DNA from: Candidatus Cloacimonadota bacterium
GTDB taxonomy: Bacteria > Cloacimonadota > Cloacimonadia > Cloacimonadales > Cloacimonadaceae
Length of the DNA: 54,032 nt
Direction: 5' to 3'
Assembly: GCA_012522935.1 (NCBI GenBank)
Contig: JAAYJN010000018.1
Coordinates: forward strand, 1 to 54,032
This document shows, in pieces, positions 27,479-35,874 of this stretch. Both the position numbers and the translations under genes were made by a program. The first letter of the stretch is position 1. Every line of letters starts with the position of its first letter. Under the pieces are notes generated by a model. That model was not told the origin of the DNA, searched no databases, and saw only the letters and a list, made by a program, of their open reading frames with translations.

Positions 27479-28381
27479 TTATGCCAAAAGGGCTGCCAGG
27501 GCAATGGAATACAGTTTGGTTAGCTCGCTATCTCCGCGGGAGGTGAGCACGGCAGGCACGCGGGCACCCATCACCACGGCGCACAGCTGGGATTTCAAGA
27601 GGGTGGTGAGGGTCTTATAAAAGGTATTTCCGGATTCAATATTGGGGAAGAGGATGCAATCCGCATCACCGCACACTTCGCTCTTTACGCCTTTGATGCG
27701 GGCGGATTCGGGATCCAAAATAAGGTCCATAGCCAGGGGACCATCCACGATGCCGCCTTTGATCTGTCCGCGCTCTGCCATCTTGGATATCAGGGCAGCA
27801 TCATAGGAGGAGCGGATCTTGGGCTGGGTCTGTTCTGATGCAGAGAGCAAGCCAACCTTCGGGGTCTGGATACCCAAAAGCTGTGCCGTCTTGATCAGAT
27901 AGTTGCAAATGGCAATCTTTTGTGCCAAATCAGGCTCTGGAATAATGGCAACGTCACCCACTATCAACAGCTTGTGATAGGTCTTGGGCTCCGTGACGGT
28001 GATATGGGTAAGCACGGCGCCGCTATTCATCAAACCCTTTTCCTTGTTGAGGATAGCCCGCATATAGCGATCTGTGCTCAACAGGCCTTTCATGATAAAA
28101 TCGCCTTCATTATCGTTGATCAATTGCACCGCCTGGGCGGCGGCTTCCACATCAGAATTGCTGTGCACAATGCGAAACACGGAAGGATCGATCTGGTTGG
28201 CGGCACACACCTCTTTGATGGTGGTTTCATCGCCCACCAATACTCCGCTTACAATCCCCTTTTCCACAGCAGCATGCACTGCCATAATCGTATGCTCGTC
28301 ATTTGCCCAGGCAGCAACTAAGCGCTTGCGAGGACGGCTTTTCAGAACTTCAAACATCTGTTCAAGCTTGGTAATCTGCAT
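27479..28381 (-). CDS. Phosphate acyltransferase (phosphate butyryltransferase type), paralog 2
   Basis: 300 residues from MQITKLEQMFEVLKSRPRKR at 28381, which has GGAGAG upstream. It shares the motifs of paralog 1: EGDFIMKGLLSTDRYMRAIL, LLIVGDVAIIPEPDLAQKIA, KMAERGQIKGGIVDGPLAMD, and CGDADCILFPNIESGNTFYK. The two genes clearly arose by duplication and then diverged, perhaps to serve different chain lengths in amino-acid fermentation (inference). Confidence 0.9.
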   Translation of the reverse strand: MQITKLEQMFEVLKSRPRKRLVAAWANDEHTIMAVHAAVEKGIVSGVLVGDETTIKEVCAANQIDPSVFRIVHSNSDVEAAAQAVQLINDNEGDFIMKGLLSTDRYMRAILNKEKGLMNSGAVLTHITVTEPKTYHKLLIVGDVAIIPEPDLAQKIAICNYLIKTAQLLGIQTPKVGLLSASEQTQPKIRSSYDAALISKMAERGQIKGGIVDGPLAMDLILDPESARIKGVKSEVCGDADCILFPNIESGNTFYKTLTTLLKSQLCAVVMGARVPAVLTSRGDSELTKLYSIALAALLA

Positions 28382-28424
28382 TTTGAATCTCTCCAATATA
28401 TCTTTATTATTTTTTGTAGCATAT

Positions 28425-28901
28425 TTACAGGGAAGAGAGGGAAAAATCACTAAGTGGCTGGCTTTCCCCGCTCGCCAAATCTATCAGCTGCAGCTGTGTG
28501 AAAAGATCGGCTTCCCTTCCCTCTTCTTCTTGCCTCATTATCAACAGAAAATCCGCGTTGGAGTGTCGGGCAATGCTGATCACATCCAGCTCTCCTTGGG
28601 GATGATCCGCCCTGGGAACGGCTATGATCACGGCACCGCTTTGCAAGAGATTGTGGGCAATTCTTTTGTTCAGATTTTGGGCAGTGGCGGCTTCTTCTAT
28701 TCCCAAACTGCCAATCATAAGGATGGGTTTGCGACCCGCGTTGGTGCCAAAACCCTCTATCCAGGGATTGGCAACCAGTGCCCGGCTAAGCCTTACAGCC
28801 AGCATTTCATATTCTATTTCAGAGTGGGGCACGGTTTTATGCATCACACAGGCATCCATGCATATCAGTAAAATCAGTAGAATCGAATTCTTAAGTCTCA
28901 T
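28425..28901 (-). CDS. Putative lipoprotein, LpoB-like (penicillin-binding-protein activator type)
   Basis: 158 residues. A short hydrophobic start (LKNSILLILLICMDAC) may be a lipoprotein signal with Cys18, though MDAC is not a good lipobox. Then come MLAVRLSRALVANPWI, RKPILMIGSLGIEEAATAQN, LNKRIAHNLLQSGAVIIAVP and HSNADFLLIMRQEEEGREAD. The order resembles the LpoB/PF13036 fold (helix, 'kPvi.v..i.N' strand, helix ending 'LL.SG', then a second half), but conservation is weak. No ribosome site is evident. The function is unproven. Confidence 0.6.
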   Translation of the reverse strand: MRLKNSILLILLICMDACVMHKTVPHSEIEYEMLAVRLSRALVANPWIEGFGTNAGRKPILMIGSLGIEEAATAQNLNKRIAHNLLQSGAVIIAVPRADHPQGELDVISIARHSNADFLLIMRQEEEGREADLFTQLQLIDLASGESQPLSDFSLSSL

Positions 28902-29096
28902 TTATTTTTGGTATCTGCAAAATCCTTATATTGATCAATTTGCCATAGTGTACAAGGCATTGACCGCACTTTTGCAGGGTGCGGGCATAGTGCCAAAAAT
29001 AAGAGCTTTTTGTCAAGGTAAAAAACCATGAGGGGATTTTCCGCTTGATTAGATGCACCTCACAGGATATTTTTCGCTTTTTTGGATACCGATTAC

Positions 29097-29183
29097 TCAC
29101 TCCTTCCCTGTTAACCACCCTTGTCTCTCCTTTGTCTCGACAAGGGTGAGACAAGGGTGGTACAAGGGAGGCTAATGGGCAAG
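29097..29183 (+). repeat. Palindromic dispersed repeat, family 2, copy B
   Basis: Starts TCACTCCTTCC, then a near-perfect inverted repeat CCACCCTTGTCTC... / ...GAGACAAGGGTGG (29115-29160), then ACAAGGGAGGCTAATGGGCA. Its 87 bp match copy C (39285-39371) in length and flanks. Confidence 0.85.
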
Positions 29184-29214
29184 GCGCTGACACAAAAAGC
29201 GGTGAACCAGCCAT

Positions 29215-29304
29215 ATTTCGTGTTATTTCGTGCCTTTCGTGGTTATTAAACAACAGCGGGCGATGGCGAGCATTAAATTAGTGAAATTCGTGTAATTCGT
29301 GGTT
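29215..29304 (+). repeat. TTCGTG-type dispersed repeat, family 4, copy B
   Basis: Rich in TTCGTG units, middle AACAGCGGGCGATGGCGAGC, ends TTCGTGTAATTCGTGGTT. It matches 12831-12921 in order. Confidence 0.8.
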
Positions 29305-29400
29305 CCCCAAAAAGCCCCTCTATCCCACAACAAGCTCTTTTCAAAAAAAGGCGTGACAAAATAAACGAGTTTTTGATACTGGCTTCACAAGGAGAAATAT

Positions 29401-31869
29401 ATGCGCAGCTTTTTGATACTTCTGCTTTTGGTGCTGGTTTGCGGAGTATGGGCAGGGGAATTCCAGCCCTTGGACGAGGATGATATTTTACAACTGTTGG
29501 ATATGTTGGCAGAGGCTGACTTGGATAGCACGGATCTGGCTTTTGAAAAGGATTGGGACCTTTCCACGCGCTTCAAGCTGGATTCCCAAATGCGGGTTTT
29601 GCTAAATCCCTGGGAGGGGTTGAATGAATTGGCGCATTGGCGCAGGATGCTGGGAACCCAGTGTATGTGCCAGATTGCCTCATCCTGCATGGCAGAGGCG
29701 TGGCAGATAGAAGAAGAGGAAATTGTGCATCAGGATTTTGCCCGAATGCTGGAAAATGCCGGCAGATCCCCCAAGAAATTGGCAAAGAGCTGGAGCCGGA
29801 TCTTGGATGAGCATCTGCATCATTGGCGGCAGGCATTTGGTTCCTTCTCCCCAGCCCAGATAGATAGCTTGCGCTCGTTTTGGTATCAGCTGTGCAGCGA
29901 GGGTGAAGACAGGGAAAAATACAAGGATTATATAGCCGCGCGTGGGCTTCCCTATCTGGAAGATGTGGGATTAGAGTATTTTGCAGAGTTCTTTGACCAG
30001 GTGGATTTTGCCCTCTTGAGACAGACTGCTCTGTCATATCAAAAGGCGTGTTCCGCATTGGAAAAGGCGGCATCCAAGCTCAAATTCCCCTCCCAAAAGC
30101 CTTATATCCACAAAAGTCCGCATGGATTGATGATCTTTGGCACAATGGGCGATGATATCTATTTGCCGCATAAGAAGGAGCGTGTGTGCCTGATAATGGA
30201 TCCATCCGGCAACGATCAATATCGCCTGCCCCTGGGTGCCAGCTGGGAAAACCCCTTCTTTTATCTATGGGATGGGGATGGCAACGATGTGTATAGCCAC
30301 GATCAGCCAGGCGGCTTCTTTACTGCGGAGCTGGGCTGTTGTATATCCGTGGACGCAAAAGGACGTGATCTGTATCAAGGGGATGATTTTAGCTTTGCCG
30401 CCTACCTGGGTTTTGCCCTGCATCGTGATCTGGAGGGTGATGATATTTACCGTTGTGGAATGTTTAGCCAAGGGGCGGCGCTGTTTGGCGTGGCTATCCT
30501 GAATGATGAGGCGGGGAATGACCGTTATGACGCCACTTCGCTGTCTCAGGGATTGGGCACCACGCGGGGAATTGGGCTGCTGATGGATAAGGCAGGTGAT
30601 GATGTTTACTATTTGGGAGGAAAATATTACCACGCTCCGCTGATGCCCTTGGATCACAGAACTTTGGGGCAGGGGATGGGCTTTGGTTTCAGGCCGGATT
30701 ATGCCGGCGGCATCGGCATCCTCTATGATGGGGATGGCAACGACCGTTATCTGGGTGGAGTGTATGCCCAGGGAGTGGGCTATTGGTATGCCATGGGCAT
30801 GCTGATCGATGAGGCTGGAAACGATGTATATAACGCAGTTTACTACCCACAGGGCTCCGGCATCCATCTGGCGTGTGGAATGCTCTATGACGCCTCCGGC
30901 GATGACGCCTATTACAGCCGCAACGGTCCCGGTCAGGGCGCAGCCCATGATTGGGGCGTAGGGATGCTAATAGACGGTGACGGCAACGATGCTTATTCCA
31001 TCCATGGCGGGCAGGGCTTGGGATTGTCCAATTCCGTGGCCATCTTTGTGGATAGAAGCGGGGACGACCGCTATGAGCGCAAGGAAGAACAGAATTATGG
31101 CAGTGGCGCCCGCAGCCGGGGAGCCGGTAGCATTGGCCTCTTTTTGGATGCCGGTGGCACGGATAGCTATCCTGATAGCCTGATGGCAAATGATAAGACC
31201 TGGCAAAAGGGAACTTATGGCATTGGGAGGGATATCGACCTGCGTCCCAGCCTGAAAACCTCCACCGAGGAATTGGCTGAAAGTGCTGAGCTTCCGTCTG
31301 CGGATGACTCCATAGATAGTCTATTTGCCGCTGCCGCAGAGTGGGAGGTGGGTTCTGCCATCCAACGGGTGCGCACGGCACGCAACTATTTGGCAGAACG
31401 CAGTGAAGAGGCTATCCCCTGGGTGCTGGAACACAAACTAAATACCAAGAGTGGACTGGAATACCGTGCTTTGGAGGCACTCTTGAAGGATGCCCCCCAG
31501 ATGGCTGCAGGGCTGTATCCATATATCAATGAGGCGGATTCCCTGGCTGCCAAAAATGCCATCTCGCTCTTGGCAGGCGAGGCAGATAGCCTGTTGGTGC
31601 CATATATCCAGGAGCTTTTGGCGAAAGGGAAATATATCCCCACCTGCCTGTCTGTCTTGGGCGTGTATCCCAACGAGGAATCCATCGCCACCCTCTCCCA
31701 GTGGCTGCTGGATCCGGTGGAGCGCTACCAATTTATCGCGGCGAGGTCTTTGGCATCCATGCAAACATCTGAGACGGATAGAATCCTGAGGGAAAAGCTG
31801 GTGGATCCTACCTTCCTCTTAAAATGTGTACTAAGGTTTTTGCCAGAGGAAGGTGAAAATGAGCGTTGA
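29401..31869 (+). CDS. Large secreted protein with 13 G-[ND]-D-x-Y repeats and HEAT-like C-terminus
   Basis: 822 residues, unknown function. Signal peptide MRSFLILLLLVLVCGVWAG. The N-terminal part (about 20-240) is helical and charged. Residues about 250-590 carry about thirteen motifs such as GDDIY, GNDVY, GNDRY, GDDVY, GDDAY and GTDSY, roughly every 25-30 residues, usually after a hydrophobic strand (MGMLIDEAGNDVY, IGILYDGDGNDRY, VGMLIDGDGNDAY) and followed by a QG-rich stretch (AQGVGYW, PQGSGIH, GQGLGLS). This suggests a beta-solenoid with surface Asp that may bind calcium; that is inference. Residues about 620-822 look like HEAT-type helix pairs. AAGGAGAAATAT precedes the ATG, and rsmG overlaps the end by 11 bp. 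Confidence 0.85.
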   Translation: MRSFLILLLLVLVCGVWAGEFQPLDEDDILQLLDMLAEADLDSTDLAFEKDWDLSTRFKLDSQMRVLLNPWEGLNELAHWRRMLGTQCMCQIASSCMAEAWQIEEEEIVHQDFARMLENAGRSPKKLAKSWSRILDEHLHHWRQAFGSFSPAQIDSLRSFWYQLCSEGEDREKYKDYIAARGLPYLEDVGLEYFAEFFDQVDFALLRQTALSYQKACSALEKAASKLKFPSQKPYIHKSPHGLMIFGTMGDDIYLPHKKERVCLIMDPSGNDQYRLPLGASWENPFFYLWDGDGNDVYSHDQPGGFFTAELGCCISVDAKGRDLYQGDDFSFAAYLGFALHRDLEGDDIYRCGMFSQGAALFGVAILNDEAGNDRYDATSLSQGLGTTRGIGLLMDKAGDDVYYLGGKYYHAPLMPLDHRTLGQGMGFGFRPDYAGGIGILYDGDGNDRYLGGVYAQGVGYWYAMGMLIDEAGNDVYNAVYYPQGSGIHLACGMLYDASGDDAYYSRNGPGQGAAHDWGVGMLIDGDGNDAYSIHGGQGLGLSNSVAIFVDRSGDDRYERKEEQNYGSGARSRGAGSIGLFLDAGGTDSYPDSLMANDKTWQKGTYGIGRDIDLRPSLKTSTEELAESAELPSADDSIDSLFAAAAEWEVGSAIQRVRTARNYLAERSEEAIPWVLEHKLNTKSGLEYRALEALLKDAPQMAAGLYPYINEADSLAAKNAISLLAGEADSLLVPYIQELLAKGKYIPTCLSVLGVYPNEESIATLSQWLLDPVERYQFIAARSLASMQTSETDRILREKLVDPTFLLKCVLRFLPEEGENER

Positions 31870-32515
31870 ACGAGAGAGCTTTACCGCCTTTTTACAAGAG
31901 CTGGGGCTGGCTGATATAGACGGTGTGATGGCTGGTTTTGAGCACTATCATCGGCTCTTGAGCGAATACAACCAAATGGTGAATCTGGTATCGCGCGCCA
32001 TGCCGGTAAATCAGTATTGGACAAAGCATTTCCTTGACAGCTTATTGCCTTTGAAATGTATGGATTTATCCGAGCAATCGGTATTGGATTTTGGCTCTGG
32101 TGGCGGCTTGCCGGGTATTCCGCTGAAGCTTGTGCACCAGAATTTGCGCATCCATCTCTTGGATAGCGTGGGCAAAAAGACACGTATCCTGGCAGAGATG
32201 GTCTCAGAGATGCATCTGGAAAAGGCGGAGGTGATCAACGCCCGCCTGGAGGATTTTGCCAAGGGTGAAGATCGGTTTGACCTGGTCTTTTGCCGTGCCC
32301 TGAAGATGGAAGAGCGCTACCGCCAGCCTCTGTGGCAGCTACTAAAGCCCGGAGGCAGCGTGATCTTTTACAAGGCGCAGGATAGCGAAGACCTGAAGGA
32401 TTTGGCTGCTGAATTGATGCTGGAACAAAGCTTTGATTGGGGCAGCCGCAAAATCTGGAGAGTGAAGCGCAAGCATCTGAAACCGTTTGCAAATAGATAC
32501 AGAAAACATGGATAA
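31859..32515 (+). CDS. rsmG: 16S rRNA (guanine527-N7)-methyltransferase
   Basis: 218 residues from the ATG at 31859, with GGAAGGTG upstream. It methylates G527 of 16S rRNA using SAM. Motifs: YNQMVNLVSR, WTKHFLDSLLPL, the SAM site LDFGSGGGLPGIPLKL, LDSVGKKTRIL and VFCRALKMEERY. It lies just before parA and parB, a linkage common near replication origins, although no origin is visible here. Full length. Confidence 0.94.
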   Translation: MSVERESFTAFLQELGLADIDGVMAGFEHYHRLLSEYNQMVNLVSRAMPVNQYWTKHFLDSLLPLKCMDLSEQSVLDFGSGGGLPGIPLKLVHQNLRIHLLDSVGKKTRILAEMVSEMHLEKAEVINARLEDFAKGEDRFDLVFCRALKMEERYRQPLWQLLKPGGSVIFYKAQDSEDLKDLAAELMLEQSFDWGSRKIWRVKRKHLKPFANRYRKHG

Positions 32516-32518
32516 AAC

Positions 32519-33283
32519 ATGGGTAAGATAATTACAATAGTAAACCAAAAAGGCGGCGTGGGCAAGACCACGACTGCCGTGAACCTTGCCGCCGGCTTGG
32601 CTGTGCTGGAAAAAAAGACCCTGTTGATTGATTTTGATCCTCAGGGGAATGCCACCAGCGGCGTGGGGTTGGATAAGGACCAACTGGAAAAACAGGTGTA
32701 TGATGCCTTGATACGCAAGGTGCCAATCGCCGAAACCATACATTCCACCAGCACTCAAAACCTCTTTTGCGTTCCCGGCAATATAGACCTCACCGGTGCG
32801 GAGATAGAGCTGGTGCACGAATTTGCCCGCGAGCAGAGGCTGAAGGAAATCTTGGAGCCCATCGTGGATGAATATGACTTTATCATCATCGATTGCCCTC
32901 CCTCACTGGGGCTGCTCACCGTGAATGCAATGACAGCCAGTCACGAGCTTTTGGTGCCCATCCAATGTGAATATTACGCCTTGGAAGGGGTGAGCCAGCT
33001 GCTTTCCACCATCCGCCTCATCCAAAAGAACCTGAACCCCAGCCTGGGCATCATCGGCATCCTGCTTACCATGTTTGACAAGCGCGTAAACCTCTCCACC
33101 CAGGTGGCAAAAGAGGTGCGCCGCTATTTTAAAGAAAAAGTATTCAATACCATCATACCCCGTAATATCAAGCTCACGGAAGCGCCCAGCTTTGGCAAGC
33201 CCATATTTTTGTATGACATCCGCTCTCCCGGTGCCATGAGCTATCTGAATCTGGCACAGGAAGTGGTGGAGCGCAGCCAGTGA
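32519..33283 (+). CDS. parA: Chromosome partitioning ATPase ParA/Soj
   Basis: 254-residue Walker-type ATPase that binds DNA non-specifically and positions ParB-bound chromosome regions. The deviant Walker A is [19 protein letters not shown] (from residue 9), with [14 protein letters not shown] and [17 protein letters not shown] after it. It starts 3 bp after rsmG and 22 bp before parB. Typical chromosomal length. Confidence 0.96.
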   Translation: MGKIITIVNQKGGVGKTTTAVNLAAGLAVLEKKTLLIDFDPQGNATSGVGLDKDQLEKQVYDALIRKVPIAETIHSTSTQNLFCVPGNIDLTGAEIELVHEFAREQRLKEILEPIVDEYDFIIIDCPPSLGLLTVNAMTASHELLVPIQCEYYALEGVSQLLSTIRLIQKNLNPSLGIIGILLTMFDKRVNLSTQVAKEVRRYFKEKVFNTIIPRNIKLTEAPSFGKPIFLYDIRSPGAMSYLNLAQEVVERSQ

Positions 33284-33305
33284 AAAACCTGAAACTGAGG
33301 AGATT

Positions 33306-34160
33306 ATGAACGAACGCCTTGGCAGAGGCCTCAGCGCCCTCATCCCGGATAATAAAGATGAAAGTAACAGGCAGATGGGGCTCAGCACGCTGCCCATCGA
33401 TAAGATAAGATTGAACCGCCTGCAACCACGTATGAACTTTGACCAGGAGAAGCTGAATGAATTAGCGGAATCCATCAAAGAAAACGGCATCATTCAGCCC
33501 CTCATTGTAACCAAAACTGAAGGTTCGGAATATGAGCTGATAGCGGGAGAGCGCAGGCTGCAGGCAGCCAAGATAGCCGGCTTGGATATCGTGCCTGTGG
33601 TGATCCGCTCCGTATCCCAAAAAGAGCAACTGCAATTGGCAATCGTGGAAAACATCCAGCGTGAAGACCTGAACCCCATCGAAGAGGCATTGGCATACCA
33701 CACTTTGGCAGAGGATTTTGGGCTTTCGCATGCACAGATAGCCCAAACGATGTCCAAAAGCCGCAGCACCATCACCAATAGCATCCGGCTCTTGAAATTG
33801 AGCCCCCAGATTCAAGAGATGATAAACAGTGGCGAGCTTTCCGCAGGGCATGCCCGTGCCATCCTCAGCCTGGAAGAGCATCTGCAGCTGCCTTTTGCCC
33901 AGCATATCGTGAAATATAAGCTGAGCGTGAGACAGGCGGAGGAAAAATCCGGCAGCTTCAGGCTGGAAACCCCCAAAACCAAAGCCAGCGTATCGCCGGT
34001 GATCAGTGGCATTCAGAGCGATTTGCAGCGCACCTTGGGGATGAAGGTAAAAATAAAAGGACATATCAATAAAGGGCAGATAGCCATCGAATATCGCAGC
34101 CAGGAAGAGCTGGCGGCGTTTAAAGCTTTAATCAACAAACTAAGGGAGCAAAATCAATGA
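33306..34160 (+). CDS. parB: Chromosome partitioning protein ParB/Spo0J
   Basis: 284-residue CTP-dependent DNA clamp. [14 protein letters not shown] and the nucleotide site [13 protein letters not shown] plus [14 protein letters not shown] form the ParB/Srx domain (about 25-125). The helix-turn-helix KOR-like part is [19 protein letters not shown]. The C-terminal dimer domain is at about 235-284. GGAG precedes the ATG. No consensus parS site is seen in this window. Confidence 0.96.
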   Translation: MNERLGRGLSALIPDNKDESNRQMGLSTLPIDKIRLNRLQPRMNFDQEKLNELAESIKENGIIQPLIVTKTEGSEYELIAGERRLQAAKIAGLDIVPVVIRSVSQKEQLQLAIVENIQREDLNPIEEALAYHTLAEDFGLSHAQIAQTMSKSRSTITNSIRLLKLSPQIQEMINSGELSAGHARAILSLEEHLQLPFAQHIVKYKLSVRQAEEKSGSFRLETPKTKASVSPVISGIQSDLQRTLGMKVKIKGHINKGQIAIEYRSQEELAAFKALINKLREQNQ

Positions 34161-35224
34161 AACGTATTATCGTGACAGGCGGCGCTGGATTCATCGGTGC
34201 AAACTTTATCCACACTCTCTTTGCAGATCCTCAGTTTGACGGCATCATCGTCAATCTGGACAGCCTCACCTATGCAGGCAACCTGCAAAGCCTTGAAGAC
34301 GTACAGGCTCGCTGGCCACAACGCTACTTTTTTGAACACACCAATATCAGGGATAATGCCCGCGTGGCAGAAATCATAGCCAAATACAAACCGGATACCA
34401 TCATCAACTTTGCTGCGGAATCTCATGTAGACCGCTCCATTGATGGTCCCATGGAGTTTATAGATACCAATATCGTGGGCACAGCGGTGCTGTTGGATAA
34501 CGCCCTGCGCTATTATCGTCAGCTGAATGATGAGGGTAAAAAGGCATTCCGCTTTCATCACGTCTCCACAGACGAGGTGTATGGCTCCCTGGGAGATACG
34601 GGCATGTTTTTGGAGACCACTCCCTATGACCCCTCTTCCCCATACTCCGCCTCCAAAGCGGCATCCGACCATCTGGTGAGAGCTTGGCAACGCACCTTCG
34701 GGCTACCCATCCTGATCTCCAATTGTTCAAACAACTATGGTGCCTACCAATTCCCAGAAAAGCTGATCCCCCTGATGATACTGAACTGTTTGGAACACAA
34801 AAAGCTGCCGGTATATGGCGAGGGCTTGAACGTGCGAGATTGGCTGTATGTGCAGGATCACTGTGAGGCAATCGCCCTCATCGTGCGCAAAGCCGAACCC
34901 GGACAGACATATAACATCGGCGGTCATAACGAAATGAAGAACATCGAGATCGTGCATACCATCTGTGATCTCTTGGACGAGATGAGACCCTCAGACAAGC
35001 TGGGTTCATACAGGGAATTGATTACCTATGTGGCGGATCGTCCCGGTCATGACCTGCGTTATGCCATTGATGCCTCCAAGATCCAAAAAGATTTGGGCTG
35101 GACCCCGCGGGAGACCTTTGAAACCGGTATCCGCAAGACCGTGAGCTGGTATCTGGAAAACCCCAAGTGGTGGCAAAACATACAAAACAACACCTATCAG
35201 CAACAGCGTTTGGGCTTGGGATAA
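34157..35224 (+). CDS. rfbB: dTDP-glucose 4,6-dehydratase
   Basis: 355-residue short-chain dehydrogenase (SDR) enzyme that converts dTDP-glucose to dTDP-4-keto-6-deoxyglucose for surface sugars. NAD site [20 protein letters not shown], the [15 protein letters not shown] catalytic Tyr/Lys, [20 protein letters not shown] and YVQDHCEAI are all typical. It overlaps parB by four bases (ATGA), an unusual partner; other rml genes are not nearby. A terminator-like hairpin lies at 35333. Confidence 0.95.
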   Translation: MKRIIVTGGAGFIGANFIHTLFADPQFDGIIVNLDSLTYAGNLQSLEDVQARWPQRYFFEHTNIRDNARVAEIIAKYKPDTIINFAAESHVDRSIDGPMEFIDTNIVGTAVLLDNALRYYRQLNDEGKKAFRFHHVSTDEVYGSLGDTGMFLETTPYDPSSPYSASKAASDHLVRAWQRTFGLPILISNCSNNYGAYQFPEKLIPLMILNCLEHKKLPVYGEGLNVRDWLYVQDHCEAIALIVRKAEPGQTYNIGGHNEMKNIEIVHTICDLLDEMRPSDKLGSYRELITYVADRPGHDLRYAIDASKIQKDLGWTPRETFETGIRKTVSWYLENPKWWQNIQNNTYQQQRLGLG

Positions 35225-35292
35225 GAGCCGGCAGCACAAGAAAAAAAGCAGCATAAAAATAGTGTTTGCTTTTTGGCAATGCCAGTTTATAC

Positions 35293-35298
35293 TATAAT
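35293..35298 (+). promoter_or_regulatory. Isolated perfect TATAAT upstream of a hairpin
   Basis: TATAAT at 35293-35298. TTGGCA at 35273 is only 14 bp away and TTGCTT at 35266 is 21 bp away, so the -35 is poor. Transcription from near 35305 would meet the hairpin at 35333. Confidence 0.35.
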
Positions 35299-35332
35299 TA
35301 GCATACAGACCCTACATAGAATGCCCTCCGAG

Positions 35333-35370
35333 CGTGGGAGCGTCGCCCGACGTCTCCCACGTATTTTTTT
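35333..35370 (+). terminator. Strong terminator-like hairpin after rfbB
   Basis: CGTGGGAG (35333-35340) plus CGTC pairs with GACG (35349-35352) and CTCCCACG (35354-35361), with a one-base bulge and a 4-base loop, then TATTTTTTT (35362-35370). It could end the parAB-rfbB message, or be an attenuator or small-RNA end. Confidence 0.8.
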
Positions 35371-35454
35371 GCCCTCAGATTATGGTATATCAAATTTAGC
35401 TTGCCAAAATAACGCATCTTAATAGCATGGTAAAAAAGTATAAGGAGACTTATC

Positions 35455-35778
35455 ATGACAGACAAGGACACCACTCCCCGCCATGATGATTGTGATTGCA
35501 ACGACGAAGATTGCGATTGCACCCAGAGTATCATAACTCTGGATATGGAAGATGGAAGCACCAAGGATTTTTTGTTCCTTGACGTTCTGGAATATGAAGG
35601 TCAGCAATATATCGCTCTTGCAGAGCTGGATTCCAACGAATACGATATTTTGCGTCTTGATAAAATTGATGAAAACGTAGAAATGACGGTGATCGAAGAT
35701 GATGAGCTGTTTTATAAGGTAGCCGCAGAATTTGACCGTTTGTTTAGCGACGAAGAAGAAGAGGAAGAAGAAGCTTAG
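35455..35778 (+). CDS. DUF1292-like small acidic protein with Cys-rich N-terminus
   Basis: 107 residues. The core ITLDMEDGSTKDFLFLDVLE...YIALAELDSNEYDILRLDK looks like DUF1292 (YrzB-like), a small domain of unknown function. The N-terminus holds CDCNDEDCDC between residues 13 and 23, five cysteines counting the nearby ones, which could bind a metal or mimic a redox site; that is inference. The C-terminus is a run of Glu. AAGGAG lies before the ATG. It appears monocistronic, with a hairpin at 35810. Confidence 0.8.
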   Translation: MTDKDTTPRHDDCDCNDEDCDCTQSIITLDMEDGSTKDFLFLDVLEYEGQQYIALAELDSNEYDILRLDKIDENVEMTVIEDDELFYKVAAEFDRLFSDEEEEEEEA

Positions 35779-35809
35779 GAAACAATAACACATACAGATA
35801 GATCGGATT

Positions 35810-35845
35810 CACAGGATGCATATGCTCCATATTCATCCTGTGTTT
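35810..35845 (+). terminator. Terminator of the DUF1292-like gene
   Basis: CACAGGATG (35810-35818) pairs perfectly with CATCCTGTG (35834-35842); an inner ATATG/CATAT stem extends it. A short T-tract follows. Confidence 0.75.
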
Positions 35846-35874
35846 AAGAATCGTAACTGGTTTTAAGGAGAATA

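Larger units (their letters stand above)
28902..29400 (+). other. Gene-free repeat island between divergent genes
   Basis: Contains family 2 copy B (29097-29183) and family 4 copy B (29215-29304), in the same order as at 12718-12921. No supported gene. Apparent short reading frames here come from the repeats. Confidence 0.65.

Noticed and set aside
28891-29253. A 120-codon minus-strand frame between the lipoprotein and the repeat protein
   Set aside because: It spans two dispersed repeats and has no family features.
32519-34160. Search for parS sites near parA/parB
   Set aside because: No 16-bp site resembling TGTTTCACGTGAAACA was seen in the window by eye.
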